Source: Pontixanthobacter luteolus (GTDB lineage: Bacteria > Pseudomonadota > Alphaproteobacteria > Sphingomonadales > Sphingomonadaceae). From it: a stretch of 64,000 nucleotides of DNA. The stretch spans positions 372,001-436,000 of the forward strand of contig NZ_WTYP01000001.1 of assembly GCF_009828095.1 (NCBI RefSeq), in the 5' to 3' direction. Made by a program: the position numbers and the translations under genes. Below the pieces are notes generated by a model. The model was given only the letters and a program-made list of their open reading frames with translations, made no database searches and was not told the origin of the DNA. Positions 55,365 through 63,764 of this stretch are shown piece after piece (position 1 is the stretch's first letter; every line of letters begins with the position of its first letter).

Positions 55365-55991
55365 CTAGCGCGTACGCGCGCGTCTGATCCAGCAATTGAC
55401 CGAAAAACGCGCGTTGGAAAAGGCGTCGCCCGGGATAGATACCGGCAAAACCGCATGGGGCGTGAAAGACGGGAAGACCACCAATCGGTCATGCAGCGGG
55501 GCGGTCAATTGCGGCGCTGCATCGCCCCTGATCGGTGCAATTGCCAATTCGCCGCCGGAAAATCCCGACGGTTGCCGGTAAAAATAATAGACCGCGCTCA
55601 GCAGGCGGTCGGTATCCGAAAACTTGCGTGTTTCGTCGGTGAAGGTGTCGATATGCCGGGTAAAGAAACACCCGTCGCGGTGCGCGGCCATGTCACATTC
55701 TATGATCGGGTCCGCTATTGGCATCAGCCCGGCCAGGCTGAAACATTTTTCCAGATTGTCCGATATGGCGGCGCGAAATTCGCGGCCAATCTCGCCTAGG
55801 TCGCCGGGATAGTGCCAGCTGCGCCGCACTGATCGGTCACTGGAGCTTTCCTCGCTGGATGTAGTTACCCGGGTCGGCGCAAAACTGTTTTCTTGCAGCA
55901 GGGCAAATTCGAGAAATCGAGCTGACATTTTTGGGCCGAGAAACCCGTCGATTGTGCCGAATTTCGTGAACAGAGAGCTTTCCGTACTCAC
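55365..55991 (-). CDS. 2OG-Fe(II) oxygenase, prolyl-4-hydroxylase-like
   Basis: A 208-residue protein. The iron triad is H113-x-D115 ('TRHIDTF') and H179 ('SFTPHAVLPV'); R195 ('NARFSVNCW') is placed to bind 2-oxoglutarate. 'SAVYYFYRQPSGFSGGELAI' is the strand typical of prolyl-4-hydroxylase-type oxygenases. The substrate may be a protein side chain or small molecule; nothing in the neighbourhood decides it. It converges on cysS with 15 bases between. Confidence 0.82.
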   Translation of the reverse strand: MSTESSLFTKFGTIDGFLGPKMSARFLEFALLQENSFAPTRVTTSSEESSSDRSVRRSWHYPGDLGEIGREFRAAISDNLEKCFSLAGLMPIADPIIECDMAAHRDGCFFTRHIDTFTDETRKFSDTDRLLSAVYYFYRQPSGFSGGELAIAPIRGDAAPQLTAPLHDRLVVFPSFTPHAVLPVSIPGDAFSNARFSVNCWIRRARTR

Positions 55992-56069
55992 GCTGGATCT
56001 CGCTTCTTACTTGACGCGGACGCCCTGCCGCTGCTCCGGTGTGCCGCAAGCATTGGAGGCTTCCCCAGT

Positions 56070-57008
56070 ATGACTATTGCCGTTCTCAGCAGCCTGATCC
56101 GCCCCATGGTAGAGCCGCACCTTCCAGACAGTGTGGAAGCCCACTTTTACACGTCGGTCGCGGAAATGCACGAGCTGGCACCGAAGGCGGAAATCGGCTG
56201 GTTCGATCTGGAAGACCAGAAGCCCATGATCGAAGCCGTCAAGCTGGCGAAAAATTTGAAATGGCTCAATTCAATTTACGCCGGGCTCGATTTTCTGCCG
56301 CTCGACCTGCTGCACGAACGCGGAACGAAGATCACCAACGGCATCGGCATCAATGCGATCGCGATTGCCGAATATGTCGTGATGGGGATGCTGAACATCG
56401 CCAAGGATTATCGCACCATCGTTCGTGCGCAGGATCGTCACGAATGGCTGATGGACGCGCCGGGCAAGATCGAGCTGGCCGGGACACGCGCGCTGCTGCT
56501 GGGCTTTGGCGGCATTGGCAAACAAGTGAAGCCGAGGCTCGAAGGGTTCGGTGTGGAGGTTGTGCCGGTGCGCCGGTCGGGCGGCGATGGTGCGCTTGGG
56601 CCCGATGAATGGCGCGACAAGCTGGGCGAATTCGACTGGGTGATCCTGGCTGTTCCCGCAACGAGGGAAACCGAGGGCATGATCGGTGCGGAAGAATTTG
56701 CGGCGATGAAGGAAACTGCAGTCCTGGTAAATGTCGCCCGGGGCACAGTGGTGGACCAGCCGGCGCTCATCAACGCGCTGCAGAAGAAATCAATCGCATC
56801 GGCAATGCTCGACGTAACCACGCCGGAACCGCTGCCGTCGGACCATCCGCTATGGGGACTTGAGAATGCCCATATCACGATGCACCTTTCCGGACGCGCG
56901 CAGAATTCCATGTTCCGGCGATCTGCCGAACGCTTTGTCCAGAATCTCCAAGCCTACGTTGCAGGCGGTGAGATACATCCCGTGTTCGATCCGGTTCTCG
57001 GTTACTGA
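56070..57008 (+). CDS. D-2-hydroxyacid dehydrogenase family protein
   Basis: A 312-residue NAD-dependent dehydrogenase. The Rossmann motif is 'LLGFGGIGKQV', the substrate-binding Arg lies in 'VNVARGTVVD', the Glu in 'TTPEPLPSDHPLW' and the catalytic His in 'ITMHLSGRA'. Substrates could be hydroxypyruvate, glyoxylate or another 2-oxoacid. It heads a same-strand row with an acetolactate-synthase-like gene and an aldehyde dehydrogenase gene, spaced 141 and 26 bases, which suggests a shared catabolic role. Confidence 0.87.
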   Translation: MTIAVLSSLIRPMVEPHLPDSVEAHFYTSVAEMHELAPKAEIGWFDLEDQKPMIEAVKLAKNLKWLNSIYAGLDFLPLDLLHERGTKITNGIGINAIAIAEYVVMGMLNIAKDYRTIVRAQDRHEWLMDAPGKIELAGTRALLLGFGGIGKQVKPRLEGFGVEVVPVRRSGGDGALGPDEWRDKLGEFDWVILAVPATRETEGMIGAEEFAAMKETAVLVNVARGTVVDQPALINALQKKSIASAMLDVTTPEPLPSDHPLWGLENAHITMHLSGRAQNSMFRRSAERFVQNLQAYVAGGEIHPVFDPVLGY

Positions 57009-57149
57009 CACAGTGGGCAAGGCAGTGACAGGCTGCCGCGGGTTGGATAGTAAAGCTTAAGTCAGGCTGCTCCGGCACGGATCGGGGATGCCAATGGTCG
57101 CGCAATTCATCACACGGTGCCCACCCGGGCATCGTCAGGGGGGACGACC

Positions 57150-58805
57150 ATGACCGACACGAAGAAAGCTTCTGATCTTTTCATCGAATGCCTGGAAGAA
57201 GAGGGCGTTGAATACATCTTCGGCGTGCCGGGGGAAGAAAACCTCGATTTTCTGGAATCGCTTTCATATTCAAAGACCATCCAGCTGGTCCTGACGCGGC
57301 ACGAACAGGGTGCTGGCTTCATGGCGGCGACATATGGCCGGCACACAGGGAAAACCGGTGTCTGCCTGGCGACACTTGGACCGGGTGCGACCAACTTCGT
57401 GACCGCTGCGGCTTATGCCCAGCTTGGCGGAATGCCGATGCTGATGATTACGGGTCAGAAACCGATCAAGAAGTCCAAGCAGGGCCGTTTCCAGATTCTC
57501 GACGTGGTCGACATGATGGGACCGATAACGAAATACGCGCATCAACTGGCCGCTGGGGACAACATTCCCAGCCGCGTGCGCGAGGCATTCCGCCTTTCCG
57601 AAGAGGAAAAGCCCGGTGCGACCCATCTGGAATTCCCGGAAGACATCGCGGAAGAACACACATCCGCGCAGCCGCTGAAATCCTCTGTCGCACGGCGTCC
57701 GTCGGCCGAGCACAAGGCGGTGCGCCTCGCGGTGGAAGCACTGGAAAAAGCTAAGGCCCCCATTCTGATCATCGGTGCCGGTGCAAACCGCAAGATGACC
57801 GGCCGGATGCTGCGCCAATTGATCGAAAAAACGGGCATCCCGTTTGTCTCAACCCAGATGGGCAAGGGCGTGGTCGACGAACGGCATCCGCTGTTCCTCG
57901 GCTGTGCAGCACTTTCGGCAGGGGATTTCTGCCACCGCGCAATCGAGGATGCCGATTGTATCGTCAATGTCGGGCACGATGTGATCGAGAAACCGCCATT
58001 CTTCATGCAGCAAGGCGGAGCCACGGTGATCCATGTTTCGATGAACACCGCAGAAGTCGATCCGGTGTATTTTCCCCAGATCGAGGTGATTGGGGACATC
58101 GCGAACGCGATCTGGCAGATCAAGGAAGATATCGTACCGCAGGGCAAATGGGATTTTGCCAAAATGCTTGATTACCGCAAGGCGGAAGAAGCGCACACGG
58201 CACCGCTGGCGGATGATACACGCTTCCCGATATTCCCGCCTCATCTGGTGCAGGAAATCCGCGAGGCGATGCCGGAAGACGGCATCATCTGCCTCGACAA
58301 CGGGGTCTACAAAATCTGGTTTGCGCGCAACTATACCGCGTATCTTCCCAACACGGTGCTGCTCGATAATGCCCTCGCGACGATGGGTGCAGGCCTGCCA
58401 TCAGCCATGATGAGCGCGATGCTGTATCCCGACCGCAAAGTCATGGCGATATGCGGCGACGGCGGGTTCATGATGAACAGTCAGGAGATGGAAACCGCGG
58501 TCAGGCTTGGCCTCAACATGACCGTTCTGATCCTGCGCGATGATGCATACGGTATGATCCGTTGGAAACAGGCGAATATGGGTTTCAAGGATTTTGGGCT
58601 GACTTACGGCAACCCGGACTTTGTCCAGTATGCGGAAAGTTATGGCGCAAAAGGGCACCGGGTCGAAAGCTCGGAGCACCTGAAGGAACTGCTTGCCCAT
58701 TGCCGCGACACGCCTGGCGTCCATCTGATCGACTGCCCTGTCGATTATACGGAAAACGACCAGATCCTGAATCACGACATCAAGGAACTTTCCGCAAAGC
58801 TCTAG
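57150..58805 (+). CDS. Acetolactate synthase large subunit-like ThDP enzyme
   Basis: A 551-residue thiamine-diphosphate enzyme. The activating Glu lies in 'TRHEQGAGFMA', the oxyanion region in 'GPGATNF', and the ThDP-Mg motif is 'GDGGFMMNSQEMETA..LNMTVLILRDDAYGMI'. The start ATG follows 'GTCAGGGGGGA'. There is no small regulatory subunit gene next to it, and the neighbours are an oxidoreductase and an aldehyde dehydrogenase. It therefore looks catabolic (AlsS-like or a 2-hydroxyacyl lyase-like member) rather than part of ilv biosynthesis. Confidence 0.85.
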   Translation: MTDTKKASDLFIECLEEEGVEYIFGVPGEENLDFLESLSYSKTIQLVLTRHEQGAGFMAATYGRHTGKTGVCLATLGPGATNFVTAAAYAQLGGMPMLMITGQKPIKKSKQGRFQILDVVDMMGPITKYAHQLAAGDNIPSRVREAFRLSEEEKPGATHLEFPEDIAEEHTSAQPLKSSVARRPSAEHKAVRLAVEALEKAKAPILIIGAGANRKMTGRMLRQLIEKTGIPFVSTQMGKGVVDERHPLFLGCAALSAGDFCHRAIEDADCIVNVGHDVIEKPPFFMQQGGATVIHVSMNTAEVDPVYFPQIEVIGDIANAIWQIKEDIVPQGKWDFAKMLDYRKAEEAHTAPLADDTRFPIFPPHLVQEIREAMPEDGIICLDNGVYKIWFARNYTAYLPNTVLLDNALATMGAGLPSAMMSAMLYPDRKVMAICGDGGFMMNSQEMETAVRLGLNMTVLILRDDAYGMIRWKQANMGFKDFGLTYGNPDFVQYAESYGAKGHRVESSEHLKELLAHCRDTPGVHLIDCPVDYTENDQILNHDIKELSAKL

Positions 58806-58831
58806 GATTGTCGCGTTAAAGGAGGCCGAAA

Positions 58832-60274
58832 ATGGTCAAGCTCAAGGATACATACCCGCTCTACCTCAACAACAAGGCAGCGCAGCCTAACACCGACCTG
58901 GAGGTGACGGATAAGTTCACCAACGAGGTGGCGTTCCGTACTGCACTCGCCACGCCGGATGTGATTGATGAAGCGATTGCAGGTGCTGTCCGTGCGGCAG
59001 AGCCGATGGCAAAAATGGCCAGCTACGAACGGCAGGATGTGCTGCAGCACTGCGTGAAGCGGTTCCGGGAGCGGTATGACGAGTTGGCCTATTCACTGTG
59101 TGTCGAAGCAGGCAAGCCAATCAACGATGCCGAGGGGGAAGTCGACCGTTTGATCGACACCTTCAAGATCGCGGCGGAAGAATCCGTCCGCAATTACGGA
59201 GAGGTGCAGCCGCTCGACATCTCTGCGCGCGCCAAAGGGTATATGGGCATGTGGAAACGCGTGCCGATCGGTCCGTGCAGCTTCATCTCGCCGTTTAATT
59301 TCCCGCTCAATCTGGCGGCCCACAAGATCGCACCGGCGATCGCTATTGGCTGCCCGTTCGTAATGAAACCGGCCAGCAAGACACCGCTAGGCGCGATCAT
59401 CATGGGCGAGGTTCTGGCCGAAACCGATTTGCCGGAAGGGGCATTTTCGATCCTGCCCGCCAGCCGCGACGGGGCCGATCTGTTCACCACCGACGACCGG
59501 CTCAAGCTGCTCAGCTTTACCGGGTCGCCCGGGGTTGGCTGGGACCTGAAGGCGAAGGCCGGCAAGAAGCCCGTGATCCTGGAGCTGGGCGGCAACGCCG
59601 CCGTGGTGGTCGACAGGGATGCGGACCTGGATCACGCGCTGGAGCGGATCATTTTCGGCGCATTCTACCAGTCCGGACAAAGCTGTATCGGCGTGCAGCG
59701 CATCATCATTCACGAAGATGTTTATGACGAATTTCGTGACATGCTGATCGGGAAGACGAAAAGCCTCGTTTCCGGCGATCCGAAAAACCGTGACACATTT
59801 ATCGGGCCGATGATCTCCGAAAGTGAGGCCAAGCGGCTCAAAGGCTGGATCGACGGCGCGGTAGAAGCCGGTGCGACGCTGCTGTGCGGCGGCGAACGCG
59901 ACGGCAACATGCTGCAGGCTACCTTGCTGGAGAATGTCGATACATCTTGCGACGCATACCGCGAAGAGGCGTTCGGCCCGATGGCGCTGCTGAGCAAGTT
60001 CTCCGACTTCGGCAAAGCGTTGAAAGAGGTCAACGATTCCAAATTCGGTTTGCAGGCCGGCGTCTTCACGCGCGACATCCACAAGGTGCTCGATGCGTGG
60101 GACGAACTCGATGTTGGCGGCGTGGTTGTAAACGACGTGTCATCTTACCGCGTCGACAACATGCCCTATGGCGGGGTCAAGGATTCCGGACTGGGCCGTG
60201 AGGGCATCCGCTTCGCGATGGAAGACATGTCCGAAATCCGCAACCTCGTCATTCGCCGCGAGAGCGCGGGCTAG
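58832..60274 (+). CDS. Aldehyde dehydrogenase family protein
   Basis: A 480-residue NAD(P)-dependent ALDH. 'FISPFNFPLNL', 'SFTGSPGVGW', the catalytic Glu in 'LELGGNAAVVV', the nucleophile Cys in 'SGQSCIGVQR' and 'YGGVKDSGLGREG' are all present. The strong ribosome binding site 'AAAGGAGGCCGAAA' precedes the ATG, 26 bases after the ThDP enzyme gene. It may oxidise the aldehyde formed by that enzyme; this is inference from context. The stop is shared, as CTAG, with the convergent gene's stop. Confidence 0.93.
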   Translation: MVKLKDTYPLYLNNKAAQPNTDLEVTDKFTNEVAFRTALATPDVIDEAIAGAVRAAEPMAKMASYERQDVLQHCVKRFRERYDELAYSLCVEAGKPINDAEGEVDRLIDTFKIAAEESVRNYGEVQPLDISARAKGYMGMWKRVPIGPCSFISPFNFPLNLAAHKIAPAIAIGCPFVMKPASKTPLGAIIMGEVLAETDLPEGAFSILPASRDGADLFTTDDRLKLLSFTGSPGVGWDLKAKAGKKPVILELGGNAAVVVDRDADLDHALERIIFGAFYQSGQSCIGVQRIIIHEDVYDEFRDMLIGKTKSLVSGDPKNRDTFIGPMISESEAKRLKGWIDGAVEAGATLLCGGERDGNMLQATLLENVDTSCDAYREEAFGPMALLSKFSDFGKALKEVNDSKFGLQAGVFTRDIHKVLDAWDELDVGGVVVNDVSSYRVDNMPYGGVKDSGLGREGIRFAMEDMSEIRNLVIRRESAG

Positions 60275-60642
60275 CCGTCCAGCAGCAACAGCAGTTCGCA
60301 TTCAACCAGCATCCGCGGTTCAGGCAACTGGCTGTGTTCAACACTGATGATTGCCGCGTCAGCGACCAGCTGGCCGGAAAGGGTGAACTCGTGATCGGGC
60401 AGGGCGGCGACGAAGTTTTCGCCCGCTTCGACTGCGGCATCGCCTGCAAAGACCAGCTGCACGGTGTGCCGGGTGCCGGAAAACGTGATGCTGGCCCATC
60501 CGCGTTCCTGATGGTGGGCAACCTCGCCATGCCCTTCGGCAAGGACCAGCAACGCAGTGCGCAGCCGTTCACCGGGACCGCGCCGTGCCCGGCGTGGTGA
60601 CAATTCGACCCGCTTTTCTGCAAACATGGTTTCAGCCGACAT
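60271..60642 (-). CDS. Conserved hypothetical protein, 123 residues
   Basis: Starts at ATG 60642 ('MSAETMFAEKRVELSPRRARRGPG'). Alternating strands and helices, 'ALLVLAEGHGEVAHHQERGWASITFSGTRHTVQLVFAG' and 'ENFVAALPDHEFTLSGQLVADAAIISVEHS', ending in 'MLVECELLLLLDG'. It resembles a conserved sphingomonad protein I recall without a functional name. The start overlaps the end of the next small gene by 11 bases on the same strand, so the pair is an operon. Its stop overlaps the ALDH stop. Confidence 0.72.
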   Translation of the reverse strand: MSAETMFAEKRVELSPRRARRGPGERLRTALLVLAEGHGEVAHHQERGWASITFSGTRHTVQLVFAGDAAVEAGENFVAALPDHEFTLSGQLVADAAIISVEHSQLPEPRMLVECELLLLLDG

Positions 60643-60823
60643 GCGCATGCTCCTGGTCATAGCTGCGGATGAATTCCTGAACCCGGCGTTCCGTGTCGCT
60701 GCGGGGGATGCGACCATTGCGAAGGTCAAGCACGAAGCGGGGATCATGGGTTGCCAGGCGACCGAATTTGGTTGCGGGCATCCCGGTTTGACGAAGGAAT
60801 TTCTCGATATTGCGGATTAGCAT
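60632..60823 (-). CDS. Small conserved helical protein, 63 residues
   Basis: 'MLIRNIEKFLRQTGMPATKFGRLATHDPRFVLDLRNGRIPR' followed by a charged helix. The arrangement suggests a minimal helix-turn-helix-like fold ('MPATKFGRLATHDPRFVLDL'), so it may bind DNA, but this is a guess. Related short proteins are, as far as I recall, common in alphaproteobacteria. It is the first gene of the minus-strand pair and is divergent from the S24 regulator across 151 bases that hold candidate operators. Confidence 0.72.
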   Translation of the reverse strand: MLIRNIEKFLRQTGMPATKFGRLATHDPRFVLDLRNGRIPRSDTERRVQEFIRSYDQEHAHVG

Positions 60824-60853
60824 GCGGGTCCTCTGCGATTGGATTGCACGGGT

Positions 60854-60899
60854 GAATCGCGGGTGCTGAAAGGCAGCGATTCGGCTGAATGCCCGAGTC
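60854..60899. promoter_or_regulatory. Cluster of three GANTC sites between divergent genes
   Basis: GAATC (60854-60858), GATTC (60878-60882) and GAGTC (60895-60899) lie within 46 bases upstream of both the small helical protein gene and the S24 regulator gene. Random expectation is about one GANTC per 256 bases, so three here are notable. CcrM methylation could affect one or both promoters. Confidence 0.45.
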
Positions 60900-60913
60900 G
60901 TCGCCGCCGAAAT

Positions 60914-60956
60914 CCTACTTGTCTAGGAAAAATACATCGTGTAGGTAGGAAAAAAT
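60914..60956. promoter_or_regulatory. Candidate operator: CCTA-n6-TAGG palindrome and two TAGGAAAAA direct repeats
   Basis: CCTA (60914-60917) and TAGG (60924-60927) form a palindrome. TAGGAAAAAT (60924-60933) recurs as TAGGAAAAAAT (60946-60956), starting 22 bases later, about two helical turns. The block ends 18 bases before the S24 regulator start, so it is well placed for autoregulation. Confidence 0.45.
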
Positions 60957-60974
60957 CGGCAATGAGGACAAACT

Positions 60975-61622
60975 ATGTCGGACGCACGGGATCGCTTACT
61001 GGAACTATCGCAAAGCAGAGGCTGCTCTCTGGCTCGGCTGTCAGAGATGATTGGCCGAAATCCAACATACCTTCAGCAGTTTATCCGAAAAGGTAGCCCG
61101 CGAAAACTGGAGGAGGAGGATCGGCGGGAATTGGCCGAGTTTTTCGGAGTGGCCGAATCGGAATTGGGAGGGCCGGAGGAAAAATCCTATAACCCGTCTC
61201 GCCCATTGCCTCTCCAGAGCGATTGGGTCGATGTGCCGCGTCTTCCGCTGAGTGCGTCTGCCGGGCCGGGCCGCGCGGCGGGAGCAGAGATCCCGTTCGA
61301 CAATTTCAGGTTCTCTCGCAAATGGCTGCGCGAACAGGGTCTGGACGGATCGTATCTCTCCGCAATCGCGGTCGAAGGCGATTCGATGGAGCCGCTGCTC
61401 CGCGCCGGGGATGAAGTCCTGGTCGACCGGTCGCCCAAGCCGTTCCGCGACGGTATCCATGTCGTCCGGTTGGACGACAGCCTGCTGGTGAAGCGTGTTG
61501 CCTCGCAAGGCGGGGGGCGGTTATCGCTGTTGAGCCAGAACCTGTCCTATCCGCCAATCGAAGTGCGGGCGGACGATGTCGAGATTATCGGCCGGGTGGT
61601 GTGGAAGAGCGGGAGGCTTTGA
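60975..61622 (+). CDS. LexA-like S24 family transcriptional regulator
   Basis: A 215-residue regulator. The N-terminal ~65 residues form a helix-turn-helix ('CSLARLSEMIGRNPTYLQQFIRKGSP'). The C-terminal S24 peptidase domain has the catalytic Ser137 in 'EGDSMEP' and Lys173 in 'LLVKRVAS'. No clear Ala-Gly cleavage pair is obvious in the linker, apart from an Ala/Gly-rich 'SASAGPGRAAGAE' stretch before the S24 domain. It may self-cleave on DNA damage or sense another signal. The stop is followed one base later by a methyltransferase gene. Confidence 0.85.
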   Translation: MSDARDRLLELSQSRGCSLARLSEMIGRNPTYLQQFIRKGSPRKLEEEDRRELAEFFGVAESELGGPEEKSYNPSRPLPLQSDWVDVPRLPLSASAGPGRAAGAEIPFDNFRFSRKWLREQGLDGSYLSAIAVEGDSMEPLLRAGDEVLVDRSPKPFRDGIHVVRLDDSLLVKRVASQGGGRLSLLSQNLSYPPIEVRADDVEIIGRVVWKSGRL

Positions 61623-61623
61623 C

Positions 61624-62358
61624 ATGGGGGTACGCTACGATGCGATCGGCCTGGATTACGCCAAGCTGCGTCAGTCCGATCCCCGCATTGCTGCGGCGAT
61701 CCAGTTGGCATTGGGCGGCGCGCAGACGATCTTGAACGTTGGGGCGGGTTCGGGCTCTTATGAGCCGGAGGACAAGGACGTCACAGCGGTCGAGCCTTCA
61801 TCAGAGATGATCAGTCAACGTGCAGCATCAGCCGCGCCGGCCGTGCAGGCGAGCGCCGAAAGTCTGCCCTTTGCCGATGACAGTTTCGATGCATCGATGG
61901 CGGTTCTGACCATCCATCACTGGTCCGATCAGCCAGCGGGGCTGGCGGAAATGCGCAGGGTTACGCGGGGGAACATCGTGCTGCTGACCTTTGACCCTGC
62001 ATTTCGCGGCTTCTGGCTGACCGATTATTTTCCCGACCTGATCACTCTGGATGAAGGGCAGATGCCCGCAATGGATGACTATGAGCGCTGGCTCGGGCCC
62101 GTCGAAATCTCTCCTGTGATGATCCCGCATGACTGCACTGACGGTTTTTTGAGCGCGTATTGGCGGCGCCCTGCAGCGTATCTGGATGACCGTGTTCGGC
62201 GTGCCATGTCGTCATTCTGGGCGCTTGGCGATGTCAGCGAACAATTGGCGGCGCTGCGTGCCGATCTCGAATCGGGCGTGTGGGAAGGGCGCTACGGTTC
62301 GCTGCTGGCGAAGGACGAAATCGACTGCGGTTACCGTCTGGTAGTGGCGAGACCCTGA
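61624..62358 (+). CDS. Class I SAM-dependent methyltransferase
   Basis: A 244-residue protein. The SAM-binding motif I is 'ILNVGAGSGSYEP', the acidic motif II 'VTAVEPSSEM', and 'ASAESLPFADDSFDASMAVLTIHHW' is the ubiE/Methyltransf_11 pattern. The substrate is unknown. It begins one base after the S24 regulator stop and is probably co-transcribed with it, so it may belong to the same response; a functional link is inferred only from position. Confidence 0.87.
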   Translation: MGVRYDAIGLDYAKLRQSDPRIAAAIQLALGGAQTILNVGAGSGSYEPEDKDVTAVEPSSEMISQRAASAAPAVQASAESLPFADDSFDASMAVLTIHHWSDQPAGLAEMRRVTRGNIVLLTFDPAFRGFWLTDYFPDLITLDEGQMPAMDDYERWLGPVEISPVMIPHDCTDGFLSAYWRRPAAYLDDRVRRAMSSFWALGDVSEQLAALRADLESGVWEGRYGSLLAKDEIDCGYRLVVARP

Positions 62359-62474
62359 TCCAACGCCGTTGACCTGGCCGTGCATGGGGCACGGCGCTGG
62401 GGCTGGCGCGGTGGGGCATACTGGGGCCTGCGGTGGGACTTGCATCATACCTCTGCAGCCGCCACATCACCAAC

Positions 62475-63143
62475 ATGACTGAAACATCCGCAATCCCCCC
62501 GATGAAAGCCGCCATTATGCCGGTGACACCGCTGCAGCAGAATTGCTCGCTGATCTGGTGCACCAAGACAATGAAGGGCGCTTTGGTCGACCCGGGCGGT
62601 GATCTGGAGAAACTGAAAGCGGGCGTTGCGAAAGCCGGGGTGGAACTGGAGAAAATCCTGATCACGCACGGCCATATCGATCATTGCGGCGAAAGCGGTG
62701 TGTTGGCGAAGGAGCTCGGCCTGCCGATCGAAGGCCCGCATGAAGCCGACCGGTTCTGGATTTCGCGGCTGGGCGAAGACGGCGCGAAATACGGCATTCG
62801 CGGGGAAGTTTTTGAACCGGATCGCTGGCTGGACGATGGCGACACGGTAACCGTGGGCGATCTGACGCTCGAGGTCATTCACTGCCCCGGTCACACGCCC
62901 GGCCACGTGGTTTTCTTTCACCGGCCGAGCAAGTTCGCGGTGGTTGGCGATGTGCTGTTTCAGGGATCGATTGGGCGCACCGATTTCCCGATGGGCAACC
63001 ATCAGGACCTGATCGATGCGATCACGCAAAAACTGTGGCCGCTGGGCGAAGACGTGACGTTCATCCCCGGCCACGGCCCGGTCAGCACCTTCGGTCACGA
63101 ACGCAAAACAAACCAGTTCGTCAGCGATTACGCCCTGAGCTAA
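62475..63143 (+). CDS. MBL-fold metallo-hydrolase (YcbL / glyoxalase II-like)
   Basis: A 222-residue zinc hydrolase. The metal motif 'THGHIDHCGES' is complete, followed by 'HCPGHTPGHVVFF', 'VGDVLFQGSIGRTDFP' and 'FIPGHGPVS'. 'VTPLQQNCSLIWC' is the typical YcbL/GloB N-terminus. Likely substrates are thioesters such as S-lactoylglutathione, though other YcbL-type activities remain possible. I chose ATG 62475; an upstream in-frame ATG adds an unconserved tail. The convergent MAPEG stop is six bases away. Confidence 0.88.
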   Translation: MTETSAIPPMKAAIMPVTPLQQNCSLIWCTKTMKGALVDPGGDLEKLKAGVAKAGVELEKILITHGHIDHCGESGVLAKELGLPIEGPHEADRFWISRLGEDGAKYGIRGEVFEPDRWLDDGDTVTVGDLTLEVIHCPGHTPGHVVFFHRPSKFAVVGDVLFQGSIGRTDFPMGNHQDLIDAITQKLWPLGEDVTFIPGHGPVSTFGHERKTNQFVSDYALS

Positions 63144-63149
63144 ACAGGT

Positions 63150-63542
63150 TTAAATTACCCTCGCAGCAATCAGCACCGCAGCTACCGACAGGCCGAGAAG
63201 GGTGAGCATCGTGATCGCAACGCCGATCATGCGCGGTTTGCCGACTTCTTCGTTGTCCATACCGACCGTGTGCGCCACGCGTCCAAGAACATAGAATGCG
63301 GCAACATAGCCGAGCCACTGCGCGCCTTTGCCCGATAATTCGATTCCGGCGATCAGAAACAAAATGAACGGCGCGCTTTCAACGAAATTGAGCTGTGCGC
63401 GCATCCTGCGGACCAGATGCGGATTGTCGCCGTCACCATGCGCGATGTGCGCCTTTGCGCGAATTTGCCCGGTGCGGACCATCATCCACAGGGTCAGAAT
63501 GCCAGCGGCGGCGGCTGTGCAAAGTGTTACTGGTAACAGCAT
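63150..63542 (-). CDS. MAPEG family membrane protein
   Basis: A 130-residue, four-helix membrane protein. 'MVRTGQIRAKAHIAHGDGDNPHLVRRMRAQLNFVESAPFILFLIAG' is the MAPEG signature, with the E/N/R residues of the glutathione-binding region, and 'YVLGRVAHTVGM' follows. MAPEG proteins include microsomal glutathione transferases; bacterial members are poorly characterised. I chose ATG 63542, as the six codons before it add only a polar tail. Confidence 0.87.
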   Translation of the reverse strand: MLLPVTLCTAAAAGILTLWMMVRTGQIRAKAHIAHGDGDNPHLVRRMRAQLNFVESAPFILFLIAGIELSGKGAQWLGYVAAFYVLGRVAHTVGMDNEEVGKPRMIGVAITMLTLLGLSVAAVLIAARVI

Positions 63543-63606
63543 TGGTGGTCCCTCTCTCATGCCCCGAAATGCAAAAACATCGGTGCAGCGGTGCTAGTGA
63601 GAATGT

Positions 63607-63638
63607 GCAATCGTTGCAATGCGCGGGTTGCATGCGCG
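63607..63638. repeat. Short inverted and direct repeats upstream of rpmF
   Basis: GCAA-tcg-TTGC (63607-63617) is an inverted repeat. TTGCAATGCGCG (63614-63625) recurs as TTGCATGCGCG (63628-63638). The cluster overlaps the candidate rpmF promoter and could be a regulator site. Confidence 0.35.
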
Positions 63639-63655
63639 CCAATATGGGTTATAGG
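63628..63655 (+). promoter_or_regulatory. Candidate sigma-70 promoter of rpmF-plsX
   Basis: TTGCAT (63628-63633) and TATAGG (63650-63655) are separated by 16 bases in the gap upstream of rpmF. This would give a leader of about 100 bases before the ATG at 63765. Confidence 0.4.
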
Positions 63656-63732
63656 GCGCGTCTTCCCGTCATGGCCGGGCCTGATTCCACGCACTTGTGC
63701 GCGGATGTGGCTTCGCCTAGAGCGGCTTTAAC

Positions 63733-63744
63733 AAACTGCAGTTT
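63733..63744. promoter_or_regulatory. Palindrome AAACTGCAGTTT in the rpmF leader
   Basis: A perfect 12-base palindrome 20 bases before the rpmF start codon. It could be a regulatory site in the leader or a small RNA hairpin; no function is known to me. Confidence 0.3.
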
Positions 63745-63764
63745 ATCAAGGAACAGGTGCCGCT

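Noticed and set aside
57009-57149. Small gene or RNA in the gap between the dehydrogenase and the ThDP enzyme
   Set aside because: No ORF with a ribosome binding site and no convincing hairpin; it looks like an ordinary leader.
63543-63764. tRNA gene upstream of rpmF
   Set aside because: No cloverleaf or T-loop pattern (GTTCxAxxC) could be found in either strand of this gap.
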